Below are positions 44,839-53,264 of a stretch of DNA of 59,083 bases, piece by piece; positions within the stretch are counted from its first letter, which is position 1; the number at the start of each line of letters is the position of its first letter. The DNA is taken from the IMG/VR virus record IMGVR_UViG_3300032278_002689, positions 1 through 59,083 of that record; one strand, given 5' to 3'. The position numbers and the translations under genes are program-made. The notes under the pieces were generated by a model. The model saw only the letters and a program-made list of their open reading frames with translations. It was not told the DNA's origin and did no database searches. The DNA comes from a virus.

Positions 44839-45830
44839 ACTTCCACTCTTCTAATGTCCTGTGTGCAACAATGGGCTCCACCATCCCAAAAATATCTATG
44901 GCGATGATTCCACATAATAACATCTATTCCAAACTTTTCAATTTGTTTTATATTTTCTAAATTACGACCCACCGTAATAATTGTAGAAGGATTGACTGAA
45001 ATACAATTAACATCAAACCACGTCTCTTTAGCAAAACCCACCCACTCAGACAAATATTTCATTACATAATCCGAATAATATTGTTGTTTTCTTTGAACTA
45101 CGAATTCTTTGGGAAATTTTGCATTATCTTTAACTATTATCTTATCCCAATGACTCAATTCCTCTGGAATATACTCTTCCCTCCAAGTCAACAACAACCC
45201 CTCTCTTAATAATGCCAATTTACCATCTGCATGACCTCCTGCAGAAATCTCTATCCATTTTTTATCTGGAAATTTAGATTTCATCCATTTCAATCCTGTT
45301 TCGGTTCCTTTACCATTAGCAATATCTTTTTTAGCAGTTTGTGTATGCAGTAACATATCATTACACTTTAAAATATTCGCAGATTCAAAAAGAATTTCAT
45401 CTTCATACTTATCATATCGTTGTTGCATCTTAATCTTGTTTGTATGATCTTGAACTATTTCATAATCTTCTGTTTTGGTTATATTAGGAACAGGCATTTC
45501 TAGTAAATGATATCCATGAATATGATCTAATATATTTTCATAACACTCATGCTCTTTTATCCGAGAATGTACTGCTCCATATACTTTGACAATTACATCA
45601 TCATACACCCCTAAAATGTCTCTTGGCATTATTGGGTGATGAATATCTAAAGAAAATTCTGGTTGGGTGGGTCTGTGAACTGTTACATCTAGAGTTTCAA
45701 AAATATCATGTAAAGCATTTAAATCTTCATTAGTCTCTTCTATAACTCTATCTAAACCATTAATATTACAACTGCTATAAGAAGTTCCTACAATAACTTC
45801 TTCTAATTGATCCCATTCATTATAAATCAT
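44835..45830 (-). CDS. Amidinotransferase-family enzyme
   Basis: The 331-residue product opens YNEWDQLEEVIVGTSYSS, typical of glycine and scyllo-inosamine amidinotransferases. FESANILKCND is near residue 148, GGHADGKLALLREGLLLTW near 197, and GGAHCCTQDIRR at the end. C321 is the expected catalytic cysteine (H-C-x-T-x-D) and H199 the partner histidine. The family moves the amidino group of arginine to an amine, as in streptomycin assembly and creatine synthesis. In this array an amino sugar or amino acid is a likely acceptor. ATGA overlaps occur on both sides. Confidence 0.85.
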   Translation of the reverse strand: MIYNEWDQLEEVIVGTSYSSCNINGLDRVIEETNEDLNALHDIFETLDVTVHRPTQPEFSLDIHHPIMPRDILGVYDDVIVKVYGAVHSRIKEHECYENILDHIHGYHLLEMPVPNITKTEDYEIVQDHTNKIKMQQRYDKYEDEILFESANILKCNDMLLHTQTAKKDIANGKGTETGLKWMKSKFPDKKWIEISAGGHADGKLALLREGLLLTWREEYIPEELSHWDKIIVKDNAKFPKEFVVQRKQQYYSDYVMKYLSEWVGFAKETWFDVNCISVNPSTIITVGRNLENIKQIEKFGIDVIMWNHRHRYFWDGGAHCCTQDIRRVEV

Positions 45831-46339
45831 TGCACTATATTATATTTGTTAATGAAATTTAATTTTACAGGATCTATTTGCCACATAATATTTTTACTTA
45901 ACATTTTTGAATTTTTAAAATTTTCATTTGAAATTTTCAAATCTTGTGTATATAAATTACTTCCTATATAATCTGGAAAACTGCATATACTATAAAAAAA
46001 TATACCATGGGGATTTAGAATTAAAGAAGAAATATTATAATTTACTTCAGCAAGAGCAATAGTTCGATTATAATGCCATTGCATTTCTTTATCAAATGCA
46101 TCATCAATTTTTTCTGGAAAATCCGACCATATCCAAGCATGATCGGACACCCCAATTCGATTTTTTATTTCTTTCTTTATCAGAGGCCTGTACGTAGAAA
46201 CATAAAATTTATATTCTTTTTCATTATTACATTCTTCAATAGAATAAAATTCTATACTATCACCTTTATTCCTCGTTCTAAGGTCATAGTCTATACCATA
46301 ATTACAATTATTTTTATGTAAAATACTATCTAAAATCAT
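45827..46339 (-). CDS. Hypothetical protein, 170 aa
   Basis: From ATG at 46339 (MILDSILHKNNCNYGIDYDL) the start overlaps the previous stop as ATGA. The longer frame adds only five residues and is less likely. The family is not recognised. The product is soluble and rich in Asn, Ile and aromatics, with VSDHAWIWSDFPEKIDDAF in the middle and LILNPHGIFFYSICS later. It lies directly before the amidinotransferase gene, so a pathway role is likely but undefined. Confidence 0.5.
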   Translation of the reverse strand: MILDSILHKNNCNYGIDYDLRTRNKGDSIEFYSIEECNNEKEYKFYVSTYRPLIKKEIKNRIGVSDHAWIWSDFPEKIDDAFDKEMQWHYNRTIALAEVNYNISSLILNPHGIFFYSICSFPDYIGSNLYTQDLKISNENFKNSKMLSKNIMWQIDPVKLNFINKYNIVQ

Positions 46340-46722
46340 CCAACATCTTGCCAATATTCAGTAGACCCATTAATTTTTTTAGCATTTCCTATTATACATG
46401 CGCCACTATGAATGGTCTTCGAAATATAATTTTTAAGTTCATTATCATCATTAATAAGTTTGTCATCATCTAATAAATTTAATTCTTCTTGAATTGTTTT
46501 TCTAAAAACATCTATATCTTCACTTGTCAATTTATCATATTCAGTAACAGATTGTGTACTTTCAGGAACAGTTCCTCCTCCCCCCCGCACACACTCTATG
46601 ACCAATTGTAATTGTAAAATTGTCATATCAGGCATTTGAACTTGTTCTTGTTTTATTAATTTTAATCCATATTTCAATATCGTATTAAAATCTTCAACCA
46701 ACACCTCATTAAGTTTTATCAT
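46336..46722 (-). CDS. Small acidic protein, paralogue of the 48588-48944 product (128 aa)
   Basis: The product has FNTILKYGLKLIKQEQVQMP at the start, then a GGGG-containing variable loop, DDDKLINDDNELKNYISKT, and HSGACIIGNAKKIN near the end. The other copy has FNTVLEYACKIIKSESATMP, DDDELITDDEKLEDYVSRA and HSGAAIIGLANKFN. The conserved HSGA-x-IIG-x-A-x-K-x-N suggests a common fold. There are no carrier serine or Fe-S motifs. The gene overlaps the glycosyltransferase upstream by 14 bases. Role unknown. Confidence 0.6.
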   Translation of the reverse strand: MIKLNEVLVEDFNTILKYGLKLIKQEQVQMPDMTILQLQLVIECVRGGGGTVPESTQSVTEYDKLTSEDIDVFRKTIQEELNLLDDDKLINDDNELKNYISKTIHSGACIIGNAKKINGSTEYWQDVG

Positions 46723-47983
46723 CTATAAACCCAAAAGAATTATAAGAAGGTAATAAAATTCTATTAGCTAACGCCCAAACATCAACAATTCTGCTCATAT
46801 AAGATCGTCCAATACTTTTCATTATTTCTTTGTTATATTTAAGTTTTGGTTTCATTTTTTCAATTTTATCTTTTAACTCCTTATGTGGAGTATCTAAAAT
46901 TTTATCACATTGATTCATGATATGCTCCCATCTGTCTTTATAAGAAGGCAACGAATCAAAAGAATAATCAAACAACTCATCATACAATTGAAATCCATAA
47001 GACTTAAAATATTTATACCAATTTTGACATCCTATTGTAAGAAAAGGTTTCATATGTCCAACTGCTTTTGCAGTTTTTTCACTAATTGATCCACTACTAA
47101 CACAATAAGTTTCGTGTATTAATTCAATGTGAGATTGTAGCCATTCTAATGTCGGAAAAAAATAATGATAATCATTTTCTTGAATGTCTTCGGGCCAAAC
47201 AGTTGGAAGTTTAAGTATATCAGTAAAATATTTCTGTTTTCGAATATTAAAATCGTTTATAGGAAATTCAATATTATGATCTACAGGAATCGCAAATTCT
47301 TCTCCTACAATATGATTACCATCTTCAGCCCAATTCCATTGTTTTTTATTTTTTAATACAAAAGCATTAAATTCAGCATCAGTAAAAGAACCATCTTTTT
47401 TAATAGTATCAGTATTTTTAAAAGAATATGCAAACTCATGATGTTCTGCAAGTCTACCTAAGGTCATTACTCTATTAATTTTAGGATGATTAACAGGACA
47501 CACAATTTTATATTTTTTATAATAATCTAATTTCGCATGTTTTATATACGTATCACCAAAACATCCTTTCATTCCACTTTTTTCTGTATATTTTTTATCT
47601 CTCCATAACCAACGTTGCATAAAAATCCAAGGGAAAGAATATACGTTTATAGGAAAACGAGTCAAATTATGATAAGTACGACAAAACCTTTCATGTTTTT
47701 CATTTAATTTTAAATCTCCATTACAATAAAACGTTTTTGAAGCATTTTCAGGATGTATATTTTCATAAATTTCTTTTAACGTATCACTATGCTCCCATTT
47801 CACAGGATCATATATAAAAGTATAACGGTCTGTTTTTTTGTATAATTTTTTTATACAATCATTCCAAATTTCTGGAAACTTTCGTTTTTGTCCACCAAAA
47901 ATATAACTTCCAAGTGTTGCAAGAGAATCCTTGGATTGTACGATAGCAGTCAATTCATCCGGAGGCCTGGATTGTTTATCCAT
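46709..47983 (-). CDS. Putative glycosyltransferase (424 aa)
   Basis: The N-terminal half has RYTFIYDPVKWEHSDTLKE and LTRFPINVYSFPWIFMQRW. The C-terminal part has SSGSISEKTAKAVGHMKPFL then GCQNWYKYFKSYGFQLYDEL and FDYSFDS (about 290-345). The S/T-E-K-T-x-K-x...P-F...L-x-x-x-G-F...D pattern occurs in fucosyl-type and related viral sugar transferases, where it sits at the nucleotide-sugar site. The family assignment is tentative. It overlaps the IPNS-like oxygenase by eight bases. Confidence 0.5.
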   Translation of the reverse strand: MDKQSRPPDELTAIVQSKDSLATLGSYIFGGQKRKFPEIWNDCIKKLYKKTDRYTFIYDPVKWEHSDTLKEIYENIHPENASKTFYCNGDLKLNEKHERFCRTYHNLTRFPINVYSFPWIFMQRWLWRDKKYTEKSGMKGCFGDTYIKHAKLDYYKKYKIVCPVNHPKINRVMTLGRLAEHHEFAYSFKNTDTIKKDGSFTDAEFNAFVLKNKKQWNWAEDGNHIVGEEFAIPVDHNIEFPINDFNIRKQKYFTDILKLPTVWPEDIQENDYHYFFPTLEWLQSHIELIHETYCVSSGSISEKTAKAVGHMKPFLTIGCQNWYKYFKSYGFQLYDELFDYSFDSLPSYKDRWEHIMNQCDKILDTPHKELKDKIEKMKPKLKYNKEIMKSIGRSYMSRIVDVWALANRILLPSYNSFGFIDDKT

Positions 47984-48584
47984 AACTATTTTTTATATCT
48001 AATCTTTCTCTCATTGAAATTTTACAGTCTTTATAATCTACATGATATGTAACAGACCACCTCTCTTTTAATGGATCTGTATATATTACACGATGCTGAG
48101 TTCCTTTAAATAAAACACATGAGTCAGAATTTTTCCAAACATCATCTTTAAAAATTTGAAATCCTGAATCAGAAACATATTCATAATATAATGTCAAAAT
48201 ACCATAATCTTTATGAGGACACAATCTATATATTTGATCACTTTCTCCTTCACTAGCATTACCATGAATATTCATTTTGATTTTAGGATAATGTGTTATT
48301 CTGAGAATTGCATCAAATTCCTGATCTGTATAATCTCTAACAATATCATCTAAGGAATCAAAAATATCAGCTTCAAAAGGATTGTAACCATATTTTCTTG
48401 AAAAATTGTAACTTTCTTTTGCGGCAAGTTCAACACCCAATCCCCTATATCCATGATTTCCTAAACCATCTATACGGTCTAATCCTGTATATTCAAATTG
48501 TTCTTTATCTGATCTAGCAAAAAACTTCTTTATTTTTTCTAAATCTAACAATTCCGATAATACCCATGAAACTTTCATTCCCAT
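47976..48584 (-). CDS. Isopenicillin N synthase-like Fe(II) oxygenase
   Basis: The 202-residue product has H124 and D126 in LCPHKDYGILTLYY, H164 in GTQHRVIYTDP, and the R175-x-S177 pair in ERWSVTYHVDY. HKDxGxLT and RxSxxY are the hallmark of the IPNS/gibberellin-oxidase type. The chain is shorter than IPNS because it lacks most of the N-terminal domain. It probably oxidises a small molecule or an attached sugar. The start codon could also be the methionine two residues on. Confidence 0.8.
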   Translation of the reverse strand: MGMKVSWVLSELLDLEKIKKFFARSDKEQFEYTGLDRIDGLGNHGYRGLGVELAAKESYNFSRKYGYNPFEADIFDSLDDIVRDYTDQEFDAILRITHYPKIKMNIHGNASEGESDQIYRLCPHKDYGILTLYYEYVSDSGFQIFKDDVWKNSDSCVLFKGTQHRVIYTDPLKERWSVTYHVDYKDCKISMRERLDIKNSYG

Positions 48585-48587
48585 AAG

Positions 48588-48944
48588 TTATTGTCGAATA
48601 ATATCCCAGTCTAACCAAGATATATCTTCGTCATTAAATTTATTAGCAAGTCCAATAATCGCCGCACCACTATGGGCCGCTCTTGAAACATAATCTTCCA
48701 ACTTTTCATCATCTGTAATTAGTTCATCATCATCTGATAAACTGAACACAGTTTTTACAGTTGTTCTAAATAATGTTATTTGTTCAACAGACATGGGAGC
48801 ATCAGGACTCCAAGCATGAGTAATCGCAATCAAATTTGTTAATTCTATTATAGTCAAACCAGTAGGCATAGTTGCCGATTCTGATTTTATAATTTTACAA
48901 GCATATTCTAATACTGTATTAAAATTTTCGTTGTCTGTGGCCAT
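48588..48944 (-). CDS. Small acidic protein, paralogue of the 46336-46722 product (118 aa)
   Basis: The product begins MATDNENFNTVLEYACKIIK and ends in a DISWLDWDIIRQ tail. The conserved block HSGAAIIGLANKFN lies near residue 91. It lacks the glycine-rich loop of its sister copy. AGAAGGATATAA precedes the ATG, one of the better ribosome-binding sites in the array. Two copies separated by a glycosyltransferase and an oxygenase suggest duplication together with that pathway step. Role unknown. Confidence 0.6.
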   Translation of the reverse strand: MATDNENFNTVLEYACKIIKSESATMPTGLTIIELTNLIAITHAWSPDAPMSVEQITLFRTTVKTVFSLSDDDELITDDEKLEDYVSRAAHSGAAIIGLANKFNDEDISWLDWDIIRQ

Positions 48945-48956
48945 TTATATCCTTCT

Positions 48957-49508
48957 TCAAAATCTGTGATCGAGAGTAGTATATCCTATTAAATGAAATC
49001 TATATTCGTCTTTCGACCCATTTAATGCTGTGTGTTTAACTTTAGTATTTGTCAAATAAACACCACCATCTGCTGGTAGTTTATATAAAGTATCTTCAAA
49101 AATATAAAAACAACTATCATTTGTAATAAGAGGAATATTAATCCTGTTATTAAAATCTACATGATAATCCAATGTAGATTTTGGAGGTAAACACATGCAT
49201 CTAAATCCCTTTGATTTATATTTTTCACAGAGTTCTTGTATAAAATCTGGTTCTGTATTTTCTACCATCACTTTTGATTTAGAGTCATGATCCCATCTGA
49301 ACTCATTCAAGTCAGGTCTACTATCAAGGCCATTATCCTGAAAATATCGACTCTTGCCAGAATATCCTACTTCTTGAATCTCTTTAAAAGCTCTTGGAGA
49401 ATTTTCATAGTCTTCTATAGGCATCAACCATCCTTGATCTCTACAAGTATTCACTAGACCCGATAAATCTATTTCTCCTATTTTTTTAATATGTTTACCA
49501 AGTTTCAT
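48957..49508 (-). CDS. Aspartyl/asparaginyl beta-hydroxylase-like oxygenase
   Basis: The 183-residue product shows H116 and D118 in DYHVDFNNRINIPLI, H159 in TKVKHTALNG, and R170 in DEYRFHLIGY. The H-x-D-x-x-x-R-x-x-x-P-L opening is the sign of the Asp/Asn hydroxylase group (AspH-like), in which Arg binds 2-oxoglutarate. It may hydroxylate side chains on a protein. It overlaps the upstream hypothetical gene by four bases. Confidence 0.78.
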   Translation of the reverse strand: MKLGKHIKKIGEIDLSGLVNTCRDQGWLMPIEDYENSPRAFKEIQEVGYSGKSRYFQDNGLDSRPDLNEFRWDHDSKSKVMVENTEPDFIQELCEKYKSKGFRCMCLPPKSTLDYHVDFNNRINIPLITNDSCFYIFEDTLYKLPADGGVYLTNTKVKHTALNGSKDEYRFHLIGYTTLDHRF

Positions 49509-50140
49509 GTTATTGCTTCTATAAACTTTTTATTATCAAATATTTCAATATTCTCATATCCTTGTTGATATTCTGTTATACTATATTTATTAGGATCAAT
49601 ATAATGATTATAATTGTCTCTATACTTATCGCCGCCTTCGAAATGACTAACTGTATCGCAGTATTTGTGTTTATCTGTAAAATTTATAACTTGTTGTGTG
49701 GTATATGGACCGTCAATAATTATATTGAGCTTTTTATTTGTATTTCGAGGATATTCTTGTATATCAGGAGCAATGAAAGCCTTTAATGAATTTTCACTAT
49801 TAATAGTATCTTCTTTATAATATTCGTAAATTAAATTTGATGGAAGTGTTTTAATATTATCGTTGATATATTCACCCACTAAACAAAACCAAAAATAAGT
49901 CTTTGTAATATGAGGCGTTCTTAAAGGGTATTTTGGTAATAAGTGAGTATGTCGATGAACATAATTCTGAGTTTGTCTTATATACTCATAGTATCCAAGC
50001 TCAACACCATACTTAAATACAAAAAATAAAGAACTTTTTAGCTTTCCTTCAAAATTATTACTATCTTTAGGAAATACATAATTATCAATGAAATCATCAT
50101 ATTCTTCATGTCCCAGCCAAATTCTCTCCCATACTGCCAT
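49505..50140 (-). CDS. Hypothetical protein, 211 aa
   Basis: ATG at 50140 is preceded by GAAGGGGTG, a good ribosome-binding site. The longer frame from 50194 lacks one and lies in the upstream gene. The family is not recognised. The product starts MAVWERIWLGHEEYDDFIDN, has SSLFFVFKYGVELGYYEYIR then PHITKTYFWFCLVGEYIND, and ends in a polar NKKFIEAIT tail. It is aromatic-rich and soluble, without a metal motif. Its gene overlaps an AspH-like oxygenase, so it might be a partner or substrate. Confidence 0.5.
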   Translation of the reverse strand: MAVWERIWLGHEEYDDFIDNYVFPKDSNNFEGKLKSSLFFVFKYGVELGYYEYIRQTQNYVHRHTHLLPKYPLRTPHITKTYFWFCLVGEYINDNIKTLPSNLIYEYYKEDTINSENSLKAFIAPDIQEYPRNTNKKLNIIIDGPYTTQQVINFTDKHKYCDTVSHFEGGDKYRDNYNHYIDPNKYSITEYQQGYENIEIFDNKKFIEAIT

Positions 50141-50162
50141 CACCCCTTCATTTACATTCAGA

Positions 50163-50819
50163 TCAATTGATTGTGCCTCTGAACTTATAACCATATTGTT
50201 CTATATCCTTAGAGCAAAATTTTTCTATTACTGATTTAGTCTTTTCTGTCATAATATATTTATCAGCGGGAACATAATATTGACCTGAATGAGATACAGA
50301 AGCAGAAGGTACTTTTAATCCAGTAAATATCTTATCCACATCCTCATCTAAATATTCATATCTTATTACATAATCACAGTCTCTTCTCATAATTTCTTGA
50401 TTAAGTATTTCCCCCCACCAATCAAAAGTTCTATCATCTTCTAATGAAGAAATCCATTCATCAAACGTTTTTTTACTTACAGTAAAGTCATAAATTTTTC
50501 GCTCAATCTTTTTTTCAGGCTGATTTAAAGTGAAATGCCATGTATAAAAATCATATAATCTGGACCAAGGATTTCTAACTGTAGTAATTTTTTTTAAATT
50601 GCTCCATTCATCACCAATTATTTTTTTAAAATTAAAACAATCTGTAGATAAAAGCCCTGAAGGAGATACATGTTTATGTCCATATTCACTTCTATTTGCC
50701 CAGTCCCAAGAATAATCTCTTTCACGATCCATCAAGGTTTCTAAAGCCATACAAATAGAATGATTAGCATTACTATGACATAGGAAAAAAGCAAAATTAG
50801 ATTTTTCTGAATACAACAA
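50163..50819 (-). CDS. Sulfotransferase-like protein
   Basis: The 218-residue product has ITTVRNPWSRLYDFYTW (about 78-94), the 3'-phosphate-binding part of PAPS sulfotransferases, then YVIRYEYLDEDVDKIF and a C-terminal KSVIEKFCSKDIEQYGYKF helix common in the Sulfotransfer_2 group. The usual P-loop-like K-x-G-x-T at the N-terminus is not clear; LCHSNANHSICMALE takes its place. It may transfer sulfate to a sugar or may be inactive. It overlaps the cytidylyltransferase gene by 23 bases. Confidence 0.68.
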   Translation of the reverse strand: MLYSEKSNFAFFLCHSNANHSICMALETLMDRERDYSWDWANRSEYGHKHVSPSGLLSTDCFNFKKIIGDEWSNLKKITTVRNPWSRLYDFYTWHFTLNQPEKKIERKIYDFTVSKKTFDEWISSLEDDRTFDWWGEILNQEIMRRDCDYVIRYEYLDEDVDKIFTGLKVPSASVSHSGQYYVPADKYIMTEKTKSVIEKFCSKDIEQYGYKFRGTIN

Positions 50820-52446
50820 CGAATTTCTCCATTTCTGTCCTAGGTCCTAAAGTCAATCGTATACCATCAAGACATTTTCTCACTAAAATTCCTTGATCAG
50901 CAAGTTTATCTGCATTATTAGGATCAGTATGTATGAAAATAAAATTGCCATATTCTCCTCCTTGAGTACTAACATTCATTTTGTTTAATTCCTCAATCAA
51001 ATAATCACGACCTTTATTCATTTCTTGCACGTATTCGTCTTTTATTTCTTCATGATTAATAAAATAATGTGCAGTTTGTAAAGATAGTAAATTAGTCTCA
51101 TATCCATTTCTATTATTTGAGATATATTTAATATTATGTTCTTGTGACATAATATAACCTAATCTAATACTAGCAAGACCAAAAGCCTTCGAAAAACTTC
51201 GCATTATCACTAAATTATTATACTCATCAATCAGCGGCAAATAATCAGGAACATTAAAACCAAAATAAACATCATCAAGAGCAATTATTTTATCTGTATT
51301 AGAACAAATATTACGTATTTCATCTTCTGAATAACTATTACCATATGGCACATTAGGATTTTGCAAAAATATTAAATCTGCATTATCCATGTTATGATCT
51401 CTTATCAATCGAAAAATATTAGCATAAACATCATACATTGCATAAGTAGGAGTGTCATAATATACAGTAGTTTCAGCATAAAGTTCCATTAAATTTCTAA
51501 TCGCACCCGAAACCCCTTCAGTAAAAAACAATTTACTAGAATCTATATTCAACCAATCTGCAAAAATATTATAATAAGCATCTACATCAGGATATTTCCA
51601 AACATTGTTAGCTAATTTTTTTCTCAAATCATTCATTGTGGAAATATGAAATGGTGTCACTCTTTCATTTTTATCTAAAGGAACACCAACTTTATCAACC
51701 CCCTTCGATCTATCACGGAAAAGATACTCTATATGTTTTTTCGTACTCTTTTTAATCTGCATCTTGCTATCAAACTTTTCTATTTTCTTCCCCATGAAGT
51801 TATTATAATGTAATATTCCATTTATCAGTTCAATATCTTCAGGAGTCTTGACTACCATTCCTGCTTTTTTTGATATAGGACCATACATTTTATGTTTCCC
51901 ACAAAAAATGTTTTTTTCTTTCATAAAAACATTCGTTCTCACTACCTGTACAGAATATGCTATCAATTTCACAGGTTCTAAATCTTGAGTCTTACACATT
52001 TTTCCATATTCAAAATTAATAGGTCGATCACCTAAACATGTATGAATATATTTTAATTCATATGTATTACAAGAATCTAATTCATTTTCTTCATAATAAG
52101 CCATCACCTTAGCAATTTCTTCTCCGGTTTGTAGAGGATTTATTGTATTCACTATTGCGACAGTATGCAAGTATGGGTGTTTTTCTATAAAGTCATAAAA
52201 CACATCATCAATTAATGTCTCAGACGAACCTAACTCTGTAGGTCTTTCATAATATTCAACACCATATTCCTCTGCAATCTTTCTAAAAACATCATTATCT
52301 CCGTTCACTATAACTTTATCAAAACAATTTGATTCAAGAGCGGCTTTTATAGCCCAAGCCATCATGGGTTCACCACCTATTAATGCTAAATTTTTAAGTT
52401 TTGCTCTTGTACTGCCATATCTACAAGGTATCATAGCATATTTCAT
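50797..52446 (-). CDS. Fusion: cytidylyltransferase + class I/II aminotransferase
   Basis: The 549-residue product joins two enzymes. Residues 1-215 are a CMP-sugar-type nucleotidyltransferase (IPCRYGSTRAKLKNLALIGG at residues 6-25; INPLQTGEEI near 105). Residues 245-549 are a HisC-like PLP aminotransferase: LQNPNVPYG near 365, ALDDVYFGF near 393, and K420 in MRSFSKAFGLASIRLGY. The pair could make an amine and a CMP- or CDP-linked unit, as in CMP-activated sugars or aminoalkylphosphonates. The donor-side motif differs from NeuA and KdsB in detail, so the product is not known. The start has an ATGA overlap. Confidence 0.8.
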   Translation of the reverse strand: MKYAMIPCRYGSTRAKLKNLALIGGEPMMAWAIKAALESNCFDKVIVNGDNDVFRKIAEEYGVEYYERPTELGSSETLIDDVFYDFIEKHPYLHTVAIVNTINPLQTGEEIAKVMAYYEENELDSCNTYELKYIHTCLGDRPINFEYGKMCKTQDLEPVKLIAYSVQVVRTNVFMKEKNIFCGKHKMYGPISKKAGMVVKTPEDIELINGILHYNNFMGKKIEKFDSKMQIKKSTKKHIEYLFRDRSKGVDKVGVPLDKNERVTPFHISTMNDLRKKLANNVWKYPDVDAYYNIFADWLNIDSSKLFFTEGVSGAIRNLMELYAETTVYYDTPTYAMYDVYANIFRLIRDHNMDNADLIFLQNPNVPYGNSYSEDEIRNICSNTDKIIALDDVYFGFNVPDYLPLIDEYNNLVIMRSFSKAFGLASIRLGYIMSQEHNIKYISNNRNGYETNLLSLQTAHYFINHEEIKDEYVQEMNKGRDYLIEELNKMNVSTQGGEYGNFIFIHTDPNNADKLADQGILVRKCLDGIRLTLGPRTEMEKFVVVFRKI

Positions 52447-53264
52447 ATCATCTCCATTAATTTATTATAACTATCTTTTCCTAATAATAAACCATTTGCA
52501 TCACATTCTTTACAAGATATCACGTTACATCTATTTCCTTTAGACAATTCTTTTCTGTACTTGTTCATTTTATCAGACATCCAAAGTTCTTCTAATGTGT
52601 TTTCTCTCAGATTTCCTAAACTTTCCTTATATTTCCAGTCATTACAACAAAATCTAAGATCCATAGTCAGATCAATATATCCTTTATAAAAAGGCAAATA
52701 ACATTTTCTATCTAATGATTTTTCAATAGTTTTAAAAGATCCGGATCTATTATTAAAAATTGAAGACTGTAATCCACCAGCAAAATGATTTTTAATCACT
52801 CCACATCTATCACCTAAAATTTCTATTTTTTTATTATAATTTTCTTCATTATCATATTCATCTAGAATTATTCTACTTAATCCATTATCAAATAACTCAT
52901 CCAACATACTCGGAAATTCTAATATCTTATCACCATTTGAAATTAATTCTATCCATTCATTTTTAAACACATTAACAATTTCAAGAATATCTGGATTGAG
53001 AAGAGGCTCTCCCTTACCACTTATAATAATAATGCCTTGATATTCAAATTCATCAAGTCTATTTTTAATTAAATAAGCATCATCGATTGTTAAGTGTTCA
53101 TCTTTATTAGGATATCCATTTCCTCTGGGACAAAAACTACATGTTCTATTACAAAGTTCTGTAGGATTTATCTCAACGGTAGTCATTCCTAAAACGGATT
53201 TTAAATTTTCATATTGAGCGGATCTAAAATTTATATGATTACTGGAAGAAAACGAATCATTCAT
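52443..53264 (-). CDS. Radical SAM/SPASM protein (273 aa)
   Basis: C38-x3-C42-x2-C45 is in LCNRTCSFCPRG. GIIIISGKGEPLLNPDILEI takes the SAM-binding strand. The C-terminal SPASM-like part has LRFCCNDW near residue 207, NTLEELWMSDKMNKYR and a final CNVISCKECD. It differs from both other groups in the array. It lies next to a cytidylyltransferase-aminotransferase fusion and a 2OG oxygenase, with ATGA overlaps. Peptide or amino-acid modification is typical for SPASM enzymes, but the substrate is unknown here. Confidence 0.83.
   Translation of the reverse strand: MNDSFSSSNHINFRSAQYENLKSVLGMTTVEINPTELCNRTCSFCPRGNGYPNKDEHLTIDDAYLIKNRLDEFEYQGIIIISGKGEPLLNPDILEIVNVFKNEWIELISNGDKILEFPSMLDELFDNGLSRIILDEYDNEENYNKKIEILGDRCGVIKNHFAGGLQSSIFNNRSGSFKTIEKSLDRKCYLPFYKGYIDLTMDLRFCCNDWKYKESLGNLRENTLEELWMSDKMNKYRKELSKGNRCNVISCKECDANGLLLGKDSYNKLMEMI

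Noticed and set aside
46336-48944. The two small acidic paralogues as RiPP precursor peptides for the radical SAM enzymes
   Set aside because: At 118-128 residues with a folded-looking conserved core and no repetitive or leader-core layout, they do not resemble precursors. Kept only as unknown proteins.
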